Assembly: GCA_963695675.1 (NCBI GenBank)
Contig: CAVOGY010000005.1
Location: forward strand, 806,001 to 870,000
Direction: 5' to 3'
Length of the DNA: 64,000 bases
Origin: DASUPK01 sp963695675
GTDB lineage: Bacteria; Actinomycetota; Thermoleophilia; Solirubrobacterales; 70-9
The position numbers were made by a program, and so were the translations under genes. Positions 57,025-64,000 of this stretch are shown here, one piece after another; within the stretch, counting starts at the first letter, position 1; each line of letters starts with the position of its first letter. The notes under the pieces are model-generated. The model was not told where the DNA came from and did no database searches. It was given only the letters and a program-made list of their open reading frames with translations.

Positions 57025-59178
57025 ATGACCCGTCGCCTAACCCGTCTCGCTGACATCGCATACCGCCGCCGTGGCCGCGTGGTCCTGCTCTGGGTCGTCG
57101 CCATGGTCGTGATCATCGGGGTCGGATCCTCGCTGGCGGGCGACTTCAACGCGAACTACGACACCCCGGGCTCCGAGTCGAAGGCCGCGAGCGACATCAC
57201 CAAGCAGCGCTTCGGCGGCTACTCCGGCCAGGAGATCAACGTCGTCGCGAAGGATCCCGCAGGCTTCGCCAACGAGGCCGCCGCCGCGCAGCGCCTCCAG
57301 CCATTCTTCACCCAGGCCGAGAAGGTCGAGCACATCGCGGGCCACACCTCGATCCGCCTCTCCGCGAACCGGCAGATCGCGACGACCACACTCCCGATGA
57401 CGGTCCCCGGCTGGGACTTCACCAAGGACCAGGGCACGCAGCTGATCAACGCCGCCGAGGACAACGACGGCAACGGGCTCGAGCTCAAGCTCGGCGGCGA
57501 CCCGATCTACGCCGCGCAGTCCCAGTCCAGCCCGGAGGGCTACGGGTTCCTCGGCGCCGCCATCGTGCTCCTGATCGCCTTCGGCTCGATAGTCGCTGCG
57601 GGACTGCCCCTTGGAGTCGCCCTGGTCGGCCTCGGGATCTCCTCGGCCGGGCTCATTCCGCTCCTGGCCAACGTGATCGACGTACCCGACTGGACGACCG
57701 CGGTCTCGGGCCTGATCGGGATCGGCGTCGGCATCGACTACTCGCTTCTCGTCCTCACCCGGTTCCGCTCGGCGCTGAGGGACGGCAAGGATCGGCACGA
57801 CGCCGTTGTCGAGGCCGTCACGACGGCCGGCCGCAGCGTGCTGATCGCGGGCTGCACCGTGGTCATCGCCGTGCTGGGTCTGATGCTGACGGGGCTCAGC
57901 TACATGTACGGGGTCGCGATCGCGACCTCCCTGGCGGTACTCACCGTGATGTTCGCCTCGATCACGCTGCTGCCCGCCTTCCTCTCCTACCTCGGGCCGA
58001 GGGTCGACAACCTCCGGATCCCGTTTCTCGGACGCGCCCTGCGGCCCGATCGGCAGACGACGGGCGAGTCACCTGCCGCGCGCTGGAGCCACATGGTGCA
58101 GCGCCGGCCGTGGCCGGCGGCGATCATCGCGCTGGCGATCCTGCTCGCGCTGGCGGCACCGGCGCTCGGCATGCGCCTCGGGTTCCCCGACGCCGGCAAC
58201 GACCCGCCCGACACGATGACCCGTCAGGCGTATGACCTGAACACAGAGGGCTTCGGGCAAGGCTCGAACGGCCCGGTTGTGGTTTCCGCGACGCTCTCGG
58301 GTCCCTCTGACAAGGCCACGATCGATCAGCTCGCCAACCGGATCCGAGCCGATCAGGACGTCAAGTTCGTGCCGCCGCCTCGCTTCAACTCCGCTGGGGA
58401 CGCGGCGATCATCACCGTAATCCCGAAGAGCTCGCCGCAGGATCAGGCGACGGAGGATCTGGTCCACCGGTTGCGGGATGACACCGTGCCGACCGCCGTG
58501 GGCAGCAGCGGGGCCGACGTCAAGATCGGCGGCGTCACCGCGGCGCTCGAGGACCAGAGCACCTACATGACCGACCGCATGCCTCTGTTCATCGCGGGCG
58601 TGGTCGGGCTGTCCTTCCTGCTCCTCCTGGTCGCCTTCCACTCGCCGCTGATCTCGCTGAAGGCGGGTGTGATGAACCTGCTCTCGGTGAGCGCCGCCTA
58701 CGGCGTGATGACGCTCGCCGCGAACGGCGGCGGGCTGAGCAACCTGATCGGGATCGACCACGAGGTGCCGGTCGCTCCGTTCATGCCGGTGATGATGTTC
58801 GCGATCCTCTTTGGACTCTCGATGGACTACGAGGTCTTCCTGATCTCGCGCATCCGCGAGGAGTATCTGAAGGACGGGAACACGAGCCGCGCGATTGCCG
58901 ACGGGCTCGCGAAGACGGCCCGCGTGATCACCGCGGCCGCGGCGATCATGGTCGTCGTCTTCCTGTCGTTCGTCACCTCGAACGAGGTCTTCCTGAAGCT
59001 GTTCGGTATCGGGCTCGCGTCGGCGGTCTTCCTCGACGCCACGATCGTCCGGTTGGTTCTGGTGCCGGCCGTGATGCAGCTGCTCGGCAAGTGGAACTGG
59101 TGGATCCCCAGCTGGCTCGAGCGGCGGCTGCCGCGGCTGGACGTCGAGCGGGTCGCCCCCGCCGGCGCCGAGGGCTAG
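57025..59178 (+). CDS. MMPL-family RND transporter
   Basis: The 717-residue protein has two half-units, each with one membrane segment, a periplasmic domain and a bundle of 5 membrane segments. VVAMVVIIGVGSSLAGDF begins the first; GIGVGIDYSLLVLTRFRSAL and GLSMDYEVFLISRIREEYL are the two proton-relay segments with the paired Asp-Tyr. MMPL proteins export lipids, siderophores or drugs. ATG 57025 is preceded by AGGAAGGGGG, spaced about 8 bases. Confidence 0.92.
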   Translation: MTRRLTRLADIAYRRRGRVVLLWVVAMVVIIGVGSSLAGDFNANYDTPGSESKAASDITKQRFGGYSGQEINVVAKDPAGFANEAAAAQRLQPFFTQAEKVEHIAGHTSIRLSANRQIATTTLPMTVPGWDFTKDQGTQLINAAEDNDGNGLELKLGGDPIYAAQSQSSPEGYGFLGAAIVLLIAFGSIVAAGLPLGVALVGLGISSAGLIPLLANVIDVPDWTTAVSGLIGIGVGIDYSLLVLTRFRSALRDGKDRHDAVVEAVTTAGRSVLIAGCTVVIAVLGLMLTGLSYMYGVAIATSLAVLTVMFASITLLPAFLSYLGPRVDNLRIPFLGRALRPDRQTTGESPAARWSHMVQRRPWPAAIIALAILLALAAPALGMRLGFPDAGNDPPDTMTRQAYDLNTEGFGQGSNGPVVVSATLSGPSDKATIDQLANRIRADQDVKFVPPPRFNSAGDAAIITVIPKSSPQDQATEDLVHRLRDDTVPTAVGSSGADVKIGGVTAALEDQSTYMTDRMPLFIAGVVGLSFLLLLVAFHSPLISLKAGVMNLLSVSAAYGVMTLAANGGGLSNLIGIDHEVPVAPFMPVMMFAILFGLSMDYEVFLISRIREEYLKDGNTSRAIADGLAKTARVITAAAAIMVVVFLSFVTSNEVFLKLFGIGLASAVFLDATIVRLVLVPAVMQLLGKWNWWIPSWLERRLPRLDVERVAPAGAEG

Positions 59179-59188
59179 TCGTAGCCGG

Positions 59189-60004
59189 CTAGCTCTCGGC
59201 CACGTCGCGGCGGAGGAAGACGAGCCCCGCCGCGACGAGGGCCGGGACCCCGTAGAGCGCGCAGACCCAAGCCGACCGAATGATCGGATCCCAGTCCGCC
59301 GGGGTCCTGAGCAGGCCCTGCCAGGCGCTGAACTGGGTGCTGAGCAGATAGGGATGCAACCCGCTGAGGCCCGGAATGATGTCGAGCAGCTGCACGAGCA
59401 GCGAGAACATCAGGGTCCCCACGATCGCGGCACCACTGTTTCGGAAGACGGCCGAGAACAGCAGCCCGATGCAGGCGATGGCGAGGATCGGCAGCAGGTA
59501 CACCAAGAGGCTCGCGCCGACCAGCAGAAGCCCTCGCGGGGCCGACACAACGGTCCCCGAGAGCGTGGTGACCGGGTTGAAGCCGGAGGCGAGGATCCCG
59601 GCCACGGTCGCGACGACGCCCGCGACTGCGATCGCCACCACCGCATAGGTGGCGGTGGCGAGGAACTTGCCGGCGAAGACCTGCTCGCGCTCGACGGAGC
59701 GGGTCAGGATCATCTTCAGGGTCGCGTTGCGGTCCTCGGAGGAGATGATGTCTCCGGCCACCAGCGCGGTGATCAGGGGGAAGAGCCAGACCGAGCCGAA
59801 CAGGAGCATTACGAGCGGAACCGCCAGCCCGGTCTCCTGGACGTAGCGGCCGAAGGCCACGTCGTTGGGGTGACCGCCACCCGTCACCAGGGCGACCACG
59901 AAGATGATCGGCACGGCGGCGGCCGCGCCGAGGCCGAGATAAGTGCGCCTCTGAGCACGGAGCTTGCGCAGCTCCCAGCGATAGACCGTGAGGACTCCCG
60001 GCAT
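59189..60004 (-). CDS. ABC transporter permease (ABC-2 type)
   Basis: The 271-residue protein has about six membrane segments: RTYLGLGAAAAVPIIFVVAL, FGSVWLFPLITALVAGDII, YAVVAIAVAGVVATVAGIL and LVYLLPILAIACIGLLFSAV. SSEDRNATLKMILTRSVERE is the ABC-2 cytoplasmic loop. Its start overlaps the ATPase stop by one base, and the pair forms one exporter. Substrate unknown. Confidence 0.88.
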   Translation of the reverse strand: MPGVLTVYRWELRKLRAQRRTYLGLGAAAAVPIIFVVALVTGGGHPNDVAFGRYVQETGLAVPLVMLLFGSVWLFPLITALVAGDIISSEDRNATLKMILTRSVEREQVFAGKFLATATYAVVAIAVAGVVATVAGILASGFNPVTTLSGTVVSAPRGLLLVGASLLVYLLPILAIACIGLLFSAVFRNSGAAIVGTLMFSLLVQLLDIIPGLSGLHPYLLSTQFSAWQGLLRTPADWDPIIRSAWVCALYGVPALVAAGLVFLRRDVAES

Positions 60005-60972
60005 CAGACCGGCGCGCCTTCCTTGCGCGGAATCCTCTCGGCCGGCTCAGGCGACCCGGCCCCGCCCTCGGTGAGCTCGAAGAAGAGGTCTTCGAGGGTC
60101 GCCTGGCGTGGAGTCAGCTCCAACACCTGAGCGCCGGATTCGGCCAACGCCAGCGAGAGCGCCCCCACCGCACTCTCGTCCGCCGCCTTGAAGACCAGCC
60201 CATCGGGTCGCCCGTCCTCGATCTCCTCGATCCCACGCTGTGCCTCGGAGACACGGCGGGCGCGGACGTCGTCCGTGGTGCGCAGCCGGTAGCTGATCCC
60301 GGCGCGGCTGCGAAGCTCGCTGAGCGAGCCCTCGTATGCGACCCGTCCCCGCCGGATGATCGCCACCCGGTTGCAGAGCTCCTCGACCTCGGTCATCAGG
60401 TGGCTCGAGAGCAGGACGGTGATCCCCCGGGCGCCGAGGTCGCGGATCAGCTCGCGCATGTCGCGCATCCCCGCCGGATCGAGTCCCGTCGCCGGCTCGT
60501 CCAAGAGCAGCAGGCTCGGGTCGCGGAGGAGAGCCGAGGCGATCCCCAGCCGCTGCTTCATCCCGTGCGAGTAGCCCTTGACCTTGTCCCCCGCACGATC
60601 AGAGAGCTGCACCGTCTCCAGCACCTCGTCGATCCGGCTCGCTGCATCGCCGCCGTCGAGGGAGCCATAGAGCTCGAGGTTGGTGCGGCCGCTGAGATAC
60701 GGGTAGAAGGTCGGGGCCTCGACGAATCCCGCGACCCCCTCGAGCGCCCTCACGCTCACCTGCGGGTCGCGGCCGAAGAGCCGGACGGTCCCGGCGGTTG
60801 GGCGAATCAGCCCGAGCATCATCCGCAACGAGGTCGTCTTCCCTGCCCCGTTGGGACCCAGGTATCCGAACACGTCTCCCGGATTTACGGTGAGATCGAC
60901 CTCGTCGACCGCCGCGATCTTCCCGTAGCGCTTGACCAGCCCGCGGATTTCGATCGGCGGGGCGTCCCGCAT
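60004..60972 (-). CDS. ABC transporter ATP-binding protein (DrrA/CcmA type)
   Basis: The 322-residue ATPase has Walker A GPNGAGKTTS, signature SHGMKQRL, Walker B LLLLDEPATGLDPAG and the H-loop LLSSHLMTEVEEL. A C-terminal ~90-residue domain (ISYRLRTTDDVRARRVSEAQ) matches the drug-export DrrA group. Coupled to the permease at 60004. Confidence 0.92.
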   Translation of the reverse strand: MRDAPPIEIRGLVKRYGKIAAVDEVDLTVNPGDVFGYLGPNGAGKTTSLRMMLGLIRPTAGTVRLFGRDPQVSVRALEGVAGFVEAPTFYPYLSGRTNLELYGSLDGGDAASRIDEVLETVQLSDRAGDKVKGYSHGMKQRLGIASALLRDPSLLLLDEPATGLDPAGMRDMRELIRDLGARGITVLLSSHLMTEVEELCNRVAIIRRGRVAYEGSLSELRSRAGISYRLRTTDDVRARRVSEAQRGIEEIEDGRPDGLVFKAADESAVGALSLALAESGAQVLELTPRQATLEDLFFELTEGGAGSPEPAERIPRKEGAPV

Positions 60973-60975
60973 CGA

Positions 60976-62184
60976 CTACAGGCCCTGCGCCGCAGCCTGG
61001 GCCGTCGCCGAGTCCACCGAGCCGATCACCGTGTAGTCGACGCCGCTTCGCTGGAAATGGATCAGGGTGCCGAGCGGCGTCTCGAGCTCCTCGCCCGGGA
61101 CTCCGTTGATCGACACCTTGGGCAGGGAGATCTGGCCCTGATCGCCGCTCGTGCCGGAACTCGTCCTGGAGTCCGCCGGATGCTCGATCACGGCGATGCC
61201 GTCGAGCGCCTTGCCGTAGGTGACCAGCGCGGCCGGCTGGTCACCGCTGTGGATCAGCCTCACCTCGCTTCGGGAGAGGCCCGCGAGCGAGTCGGGCGCC
61301 GCGATCTCGAAGGGGACCGCCTTCTGCACCTCCGCCAGGCCGGTGACCGGAGCGGAGTCAGCCTGCCCGGACTGCTGATCGCTGTTGCTGCCCTGCGGGG
61401 TCAGGTCGGTGACCTTGGCCCCCGCAGGCGGCGTGACATCGAAGACCGACGAGGAAACCGGGCCGTAGGAGATGTCGGTCACCTCGAGCTGGATCACCGG
61501 TGAGCTGTCCCCCTTCGCGTAGACGGCGGCGCGCAGGGGAGTGCCGTGGATCGCGTCCCAGGCGAGCTCCGCTCCGCCGACCAGGCCGCCGTTCTGCTTC
61601 GGCTCGATCCGGACCGTGTATGCGGGCTGCCCGGCCACGTCCGAAGGCTCGGCGCCGCTCACCGTCGCGTGCTCCATCAGGCGGCCCAGCTCCTTCTCGA
61701 TCTGCACCACCGATGGTGGTTGGTCCTGCGCCGCGTCCCCGGAGTCCTTGTTGCCGGCGGGAAGGGCGGCCCTGAAGACGGTGTTCGTGCCCGAGTCATA
61801 GACGGTGAGCTGATGGCCGTCCGAGAGGACCTGGGCGTCGCTCGTCGCGCCTTCCGAGCCGGCGTCCGCCTGCAGCTCGAGCCGGAGGTGGCCGTCGGAC
61901 GACGCCCAGAGCCGTCCAGAGGCGCCGCTCAGAAGTGGGCTCCCTCCCTGGACGTCGGAGTTGTTGATCAGGTGGTTGGTGAACTGGACCCTGGCCGTGA
62001 CCCCGTCCACCTTTGGTGCGGTGAGCGCATCGTGGATGGCCACGGGCAGATCCTTCGGGGGTGGGGTTGGACCCCCACCCGTGGCGGCCAGTGCCAGCGC
62101 GGTGCCCCCCGCGCCGATGCCCACCAGGGCCGCGCACAGGAACAGCAGCCGGCGGGTCGAGATGCGGCGCAGGAACGCAATCAC
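60976..62184 (-). CDS. Exported LolA-like protein, unknown function
   Basis: From GTG 62184 the protein has ~402 residues with one N-terminal membrane or signal segment (RRLLFLCAALVGIGAGGTAL). The long extracytoplasmic part has LolA/sigma-E regulator RseB-like features: RLWASSDGHLRLELQADAGS, GHQLTVYDSGTNTVFRAALP and YTVRIEPKQNGGLVGGAELA. A longer form from GTG 62253 is possible but lacks a ribosome-binding site. It lies 3 bases beyond the start of the ABC ATPase gene and is probably co-transcribed with it, so it may assist the exporter. Confidence 0.7.
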   Translation of the reverse strand: MIAFLRRISTRRLLFLCAALVGIGAGGTALALAATGGGPTPPPKDLPVAIHDALTAPKVDGVTARVQFTNHLINNSDVQGGSPLLSGASGRLWASSDGHLRLELQADAGSEGATSDAQVLSDGHQLTVYDSGTNTVFRAALPAGNKDSGDAAQDQPPSVVQIEKELGRLMEHATVSGAEPSDVAGQPAYTVRIEPKQNGGLVGGAELAWDAIHGTPLRAAVYAKGDSSPVIQLEVTDISYGPVSSSVFDVTPPAGAKVTDLTPQGSNSDQQSGQADSAPVTGLAEVQKAVPFEIAAPDSLAGLSRSEVRLIHSGDQPAALVTYGKALDGIAVIEHPADSRTSSGTSGDQGQISLPKVSINGVPGEELETPLGTLIHFQRSGVDYTVIGSVDSATAQAAAQGL

Positions 62185-62855
62185 CCTACGAAGGCTAAGC
62201 CGCCTTCCTAAATGAATCCATGACCGCCTTGTCTGCGTCGGCGCGGTGATCACGGGATCCGTGGTCGCGGATCTGTAAGGTCAGTAGGTTGGCCATGAGT
62301 ACGTCCGCGACCCAAGAGTCACCCCTGGAGCTCTTCTCCGGGCCGGTCAGGAAGTGGTTCCAGGCGTCGTTCGAGGCCCCCACGCCTGCCCAGGCGGCCG
62401 GCTGGCCGGCGATCGCCTCGGGTGCCCACACCCTGATCTGCGCCCCGACGGGCTCCGGAAAGACGCTGGCGGCCTTCCTCTGGGGGATCGACCGGCTCGC
62501 CCGGGAGCCCGAGCGGCTCGGATCGGGAGTGCGAATCGTCTACGTCTCGCCGCTGAAGGCGCTTTCCTACGACATCGAGCGCAACCTGCGCGCCCCTCTG
62601 CAGGGGATCGGCGCGCCGATCTCGGTCGCGCTGCGCACGGGCGATACTCCCCAATCCGAGCGCCGGGCGATGCGCCGCGAGCCGCCGGACATCCTGATCA
62701 CCACACCCGAGTCGCTCTATCTGATGCTCAGCTCGCAGGCGCGCGAGATCCTCGGCGGGGTCGAGGCCGTGATCGTCGATGAGATCCACGCGGTCGCCCC
62801 GTCAAAGCGCGGCTCACATCTGGCGCTGACGCTGGAGCGACTGGACTACCTGGCG

Positions 62856-62954
62856 GCCTCTGCCGCGGGTGGCGCCGCGGGGGGCCCCATCGGAGGACGA
62901 CGCCGTCGCCCGCAGGATGGGGGGCCCGCGGCGTCAGGACCCGCGGCCCGAGGC
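62856..62954 (+). repeat. Palindromic element 1 inside the lhr-like gene
   Basis: A 99-nt imperfect hairpin. The stems from outside in are GCCTC/GAGGC, CCGCGGGT/ACCCGCGG, an internal loop GG versus TCAGG, CGCCGCGGG/CCCGCGGCG, an internal loop of three bases versus GG, CCCCATC/GATGGGG, and a 24-base loop beginning GGAGGACGACGCC and ending CGCAG. The gene stays in frame through it, encoding a Gly/Ala/Arg-rich insert between the helicase motif regions LERLDYLA and VQRIGLSATQ. Confidence 0.65.
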
Positions 62955-63414
62955 GTGCAGCGGATCGGCCTCTCGGCCACGCAGCGTCCGCTCCAGCGGA
63001 TCGGTCAGTTCCTCGTCGGCACCGGCCGCGACTGCGAGGTGGTCGACGCGAGCGAGCCCAAGCCGCTCGATCTGCAGATCGTCGTCCCCGTCGAGGACAT
63101 GGCGGAGCCGAGCCCGCTGTCGAACAAGCGCCGGGACGGGGCCGACACGGGCAAGACGCCTCACCCGAACCTCGAGCACTCGCCCGAGCGGATCGACCCG
63201 GGGCCGATCGAGGCATCCCTCGACCCCGCCACCAACACGCGCTCGATCTGGCCGGCGATCTACCCGGAGCTCCTGCGGCTGGTCCTCGAGCACAACTCCA
63301 CCATCGTCTTCGTCAACAACCGCCGGGCCGCCGAGCGGATCGCCAAGCGCCTCAACGAGATGCACAACGACGAGCTCGAATCGGAGCTCCCGGCGACAGA
63401 GCACGCTGGGCAGA

Positions 63415-63519
63415 GCGATTCTCGGGCGGGTGGCGCGGCGAGGAACTCGACATCCGAGGACACGCCTGTACCACAGGATGTCGAGGCCTCGCCGCGACAG
63501 GACCGCCCGCCGAGATCGC
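63415..63519 (+). repeat. Palindromic element 2 inside the lhr-like gene
   Basis: A 105-nt imperfect hairpin. The stems from outside in are GCGAT/ATCGC, CTCGGGCGGGT/ACCGCCCGCCGAG with bulges, an internal loop GG versus ACAGG, CGCGGCGAGG/CCTCGCCGCG, an internal loop AAC versus GG, TCGACATCC/GGATGTCGA, and a 20-base loop beginning GAGGACACGCC and ending CACA. It has the same plan as element 1 with different but paired stems. The reading frame shifts at its right end. Confidence 0.65.
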
Positions 63520-64000
63520 CCGCGCCCACCACGGCTCCCTCTCCCACGAGGAACGCGCCCTGGTCGAGGAGCTGCTCAAGTCGGGCGAGCTCCCCTGTCT
63601 CGTCGCCACCTCATCGCTCGAGCTTGGTATCGACATGGGAGCGGTCGACCTGGTGATCCAGGTGGAGTCGCCCAAGTCCGTCACCCGCGGGATCCAGCGG
63701 GTGGGTCGCGCCGGTCACACCCTCGGTGAGGTCTCGAAGGGCCGGATCTTCCCGAAGTTCCGGGCCGATCTGCTCGAGTCCGCGGTGGTCGCCCGCCGGA
63801 TGCGCACGGGCGAGATCGAGGAGACGGTGATCCCCCAGAACCCCCTCGACGTGCTGGCCCAGCACCTGGTCTCGATGGCGGCGCTCGACGAGTGGGAAGT
63901 GGACGAGGTCGAGCACCTGGTTCGCTCTGCGCAGCCCTTCGCCGAGCTCTCCCGCGAGCAGCTGGAAAACGTCCTCGACATGCTGGACGGCCGCTACCCG

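Larger units (their letters stand above)
62295..64000 (+). pseudogene. lhr: Lhr-like DEAD/DEAH helicase, frameshifted and cut by the window end
   Basis: The N-terminal helicase core is clear: motif I APTGSGKT (residue ~51), VRIVYVSPLKALSYDIERNL, motif II DEIHAVAPSKRGSHLALTLE and GLSATQRPLQRIGQFLVG, then NRRAAERIAKRLNEMHND. The second RecA half (IARAHHGSLSHEERALVEEL, VATSSLELGIDMGAVDLVIQ, QRVGRAGHTLGEVSKGRI) is in another frame; the shift lies at about 63504-63512, at the end of a palindromic insert. A similar insert at 62856-62954 is in frame. Lhr proteins are 3'-5' helicases in DNA repair, about 1500 residues; about 35 percent is present. The shift could be a sequencing error. Confidence 0.8.

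Overview
This 64 kb window is very GC-rich with strongly G/C-biased third codon positions. It carries a typical high-GC actinobacterial gene set: acyl-CoA carboxylase beta and epsilon subunits, a biotin carboxylase fused to its biotin carrier, a PafBC-type WYL regulator, a Cys-free Rrf2 regulator, an rmlADBC cluster, MMPL and TauE transporters, dodecin and ClpP. Two secreted proteins combine Sec signals with RTX-like repeats, and one also has an EF-hand-like acidic segment. This suggests Thermoleophilia (Solirubrobacterales-like), which is inference from gene content and was not tested. The left end is intergenic. The right end cuts an lhr-like helicase gene.

Layout. 0.1-5.5 kb: VOC/MarR divergon, a frameshifted isocitrate lyase/PEP mutase-family gene, an SDR, UDP-GlcNAc 2-epimerase, an SRPBCC-like protein and a medium-chain oxidoreductase. 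5.6-10.2 kb: methylmalonyl-CoA mutase large subunit, acyl-CoA carboxylase beta, a DHFR-like reductase, the epsilon subunit and dodecin, a likely propionyl-CoA/methylmalonyl-CoA module. 11.7-18.7 kb: assimilatory sulfur cluster (sulfite reductase, cysH, sat, cysC) with a PHP phosphoesterase, an Rrf2 regulator and a TauE exporter. 18.8-23.4 kb: biotin carboxylase-BCCP and sucCD. 23.4-32.8 kb: aminotransferase, DtxR, ArsR-SRPBCC pair, clpP, a DHPS-like gene, an MrfA-like helicase and a LOG-like protein. 33.0-37.4 kb: a tRNA-Phe gene and, 4.3 kb further on, a second copy of its 3' half, enclosing a secreted RTX-like protein and a badly frameshifted cellulose-synthase-like glycosyltransferase. This looks like a small tRNA-integrated island with no integrase. 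37.4-53.2 kb: an MFS protein with two cyclic-nucleotide-binding domains, endonuclease IV, LtrA, an HD nuclease, a His-rich exported peptide, PafBC, small hydrolases, a second ArsR-SRPBCC pair, a penicillin acylase and another RTX-like secreted protein. 53.3-56.9 kb: dTDP-L-rhamnose operon. 57-64 kb: MMPL transporter, ABC exporter, an exported protein and the lhr-like helicase.

The most unusual signals are these. Two hairpin elements of about 100 nt lie in the same strand of the lhr-like gene, with the same architecture, a conserved loop and covarying stems. The tRNA-Phe direct repeat has a compensated T-stem base-pair flip. A family of intergenic hairpins ending in ACCCGTTTA includes one copy nested inside another. 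Several regulator genes sit on clear palindromic operators. Many genes have a -10 box only 6-10 nt before the start codon, implying leaderless mRNAs. Four genes carry about seven single-base frameshifts in total, so sequence quality should be considered before calling them dead.
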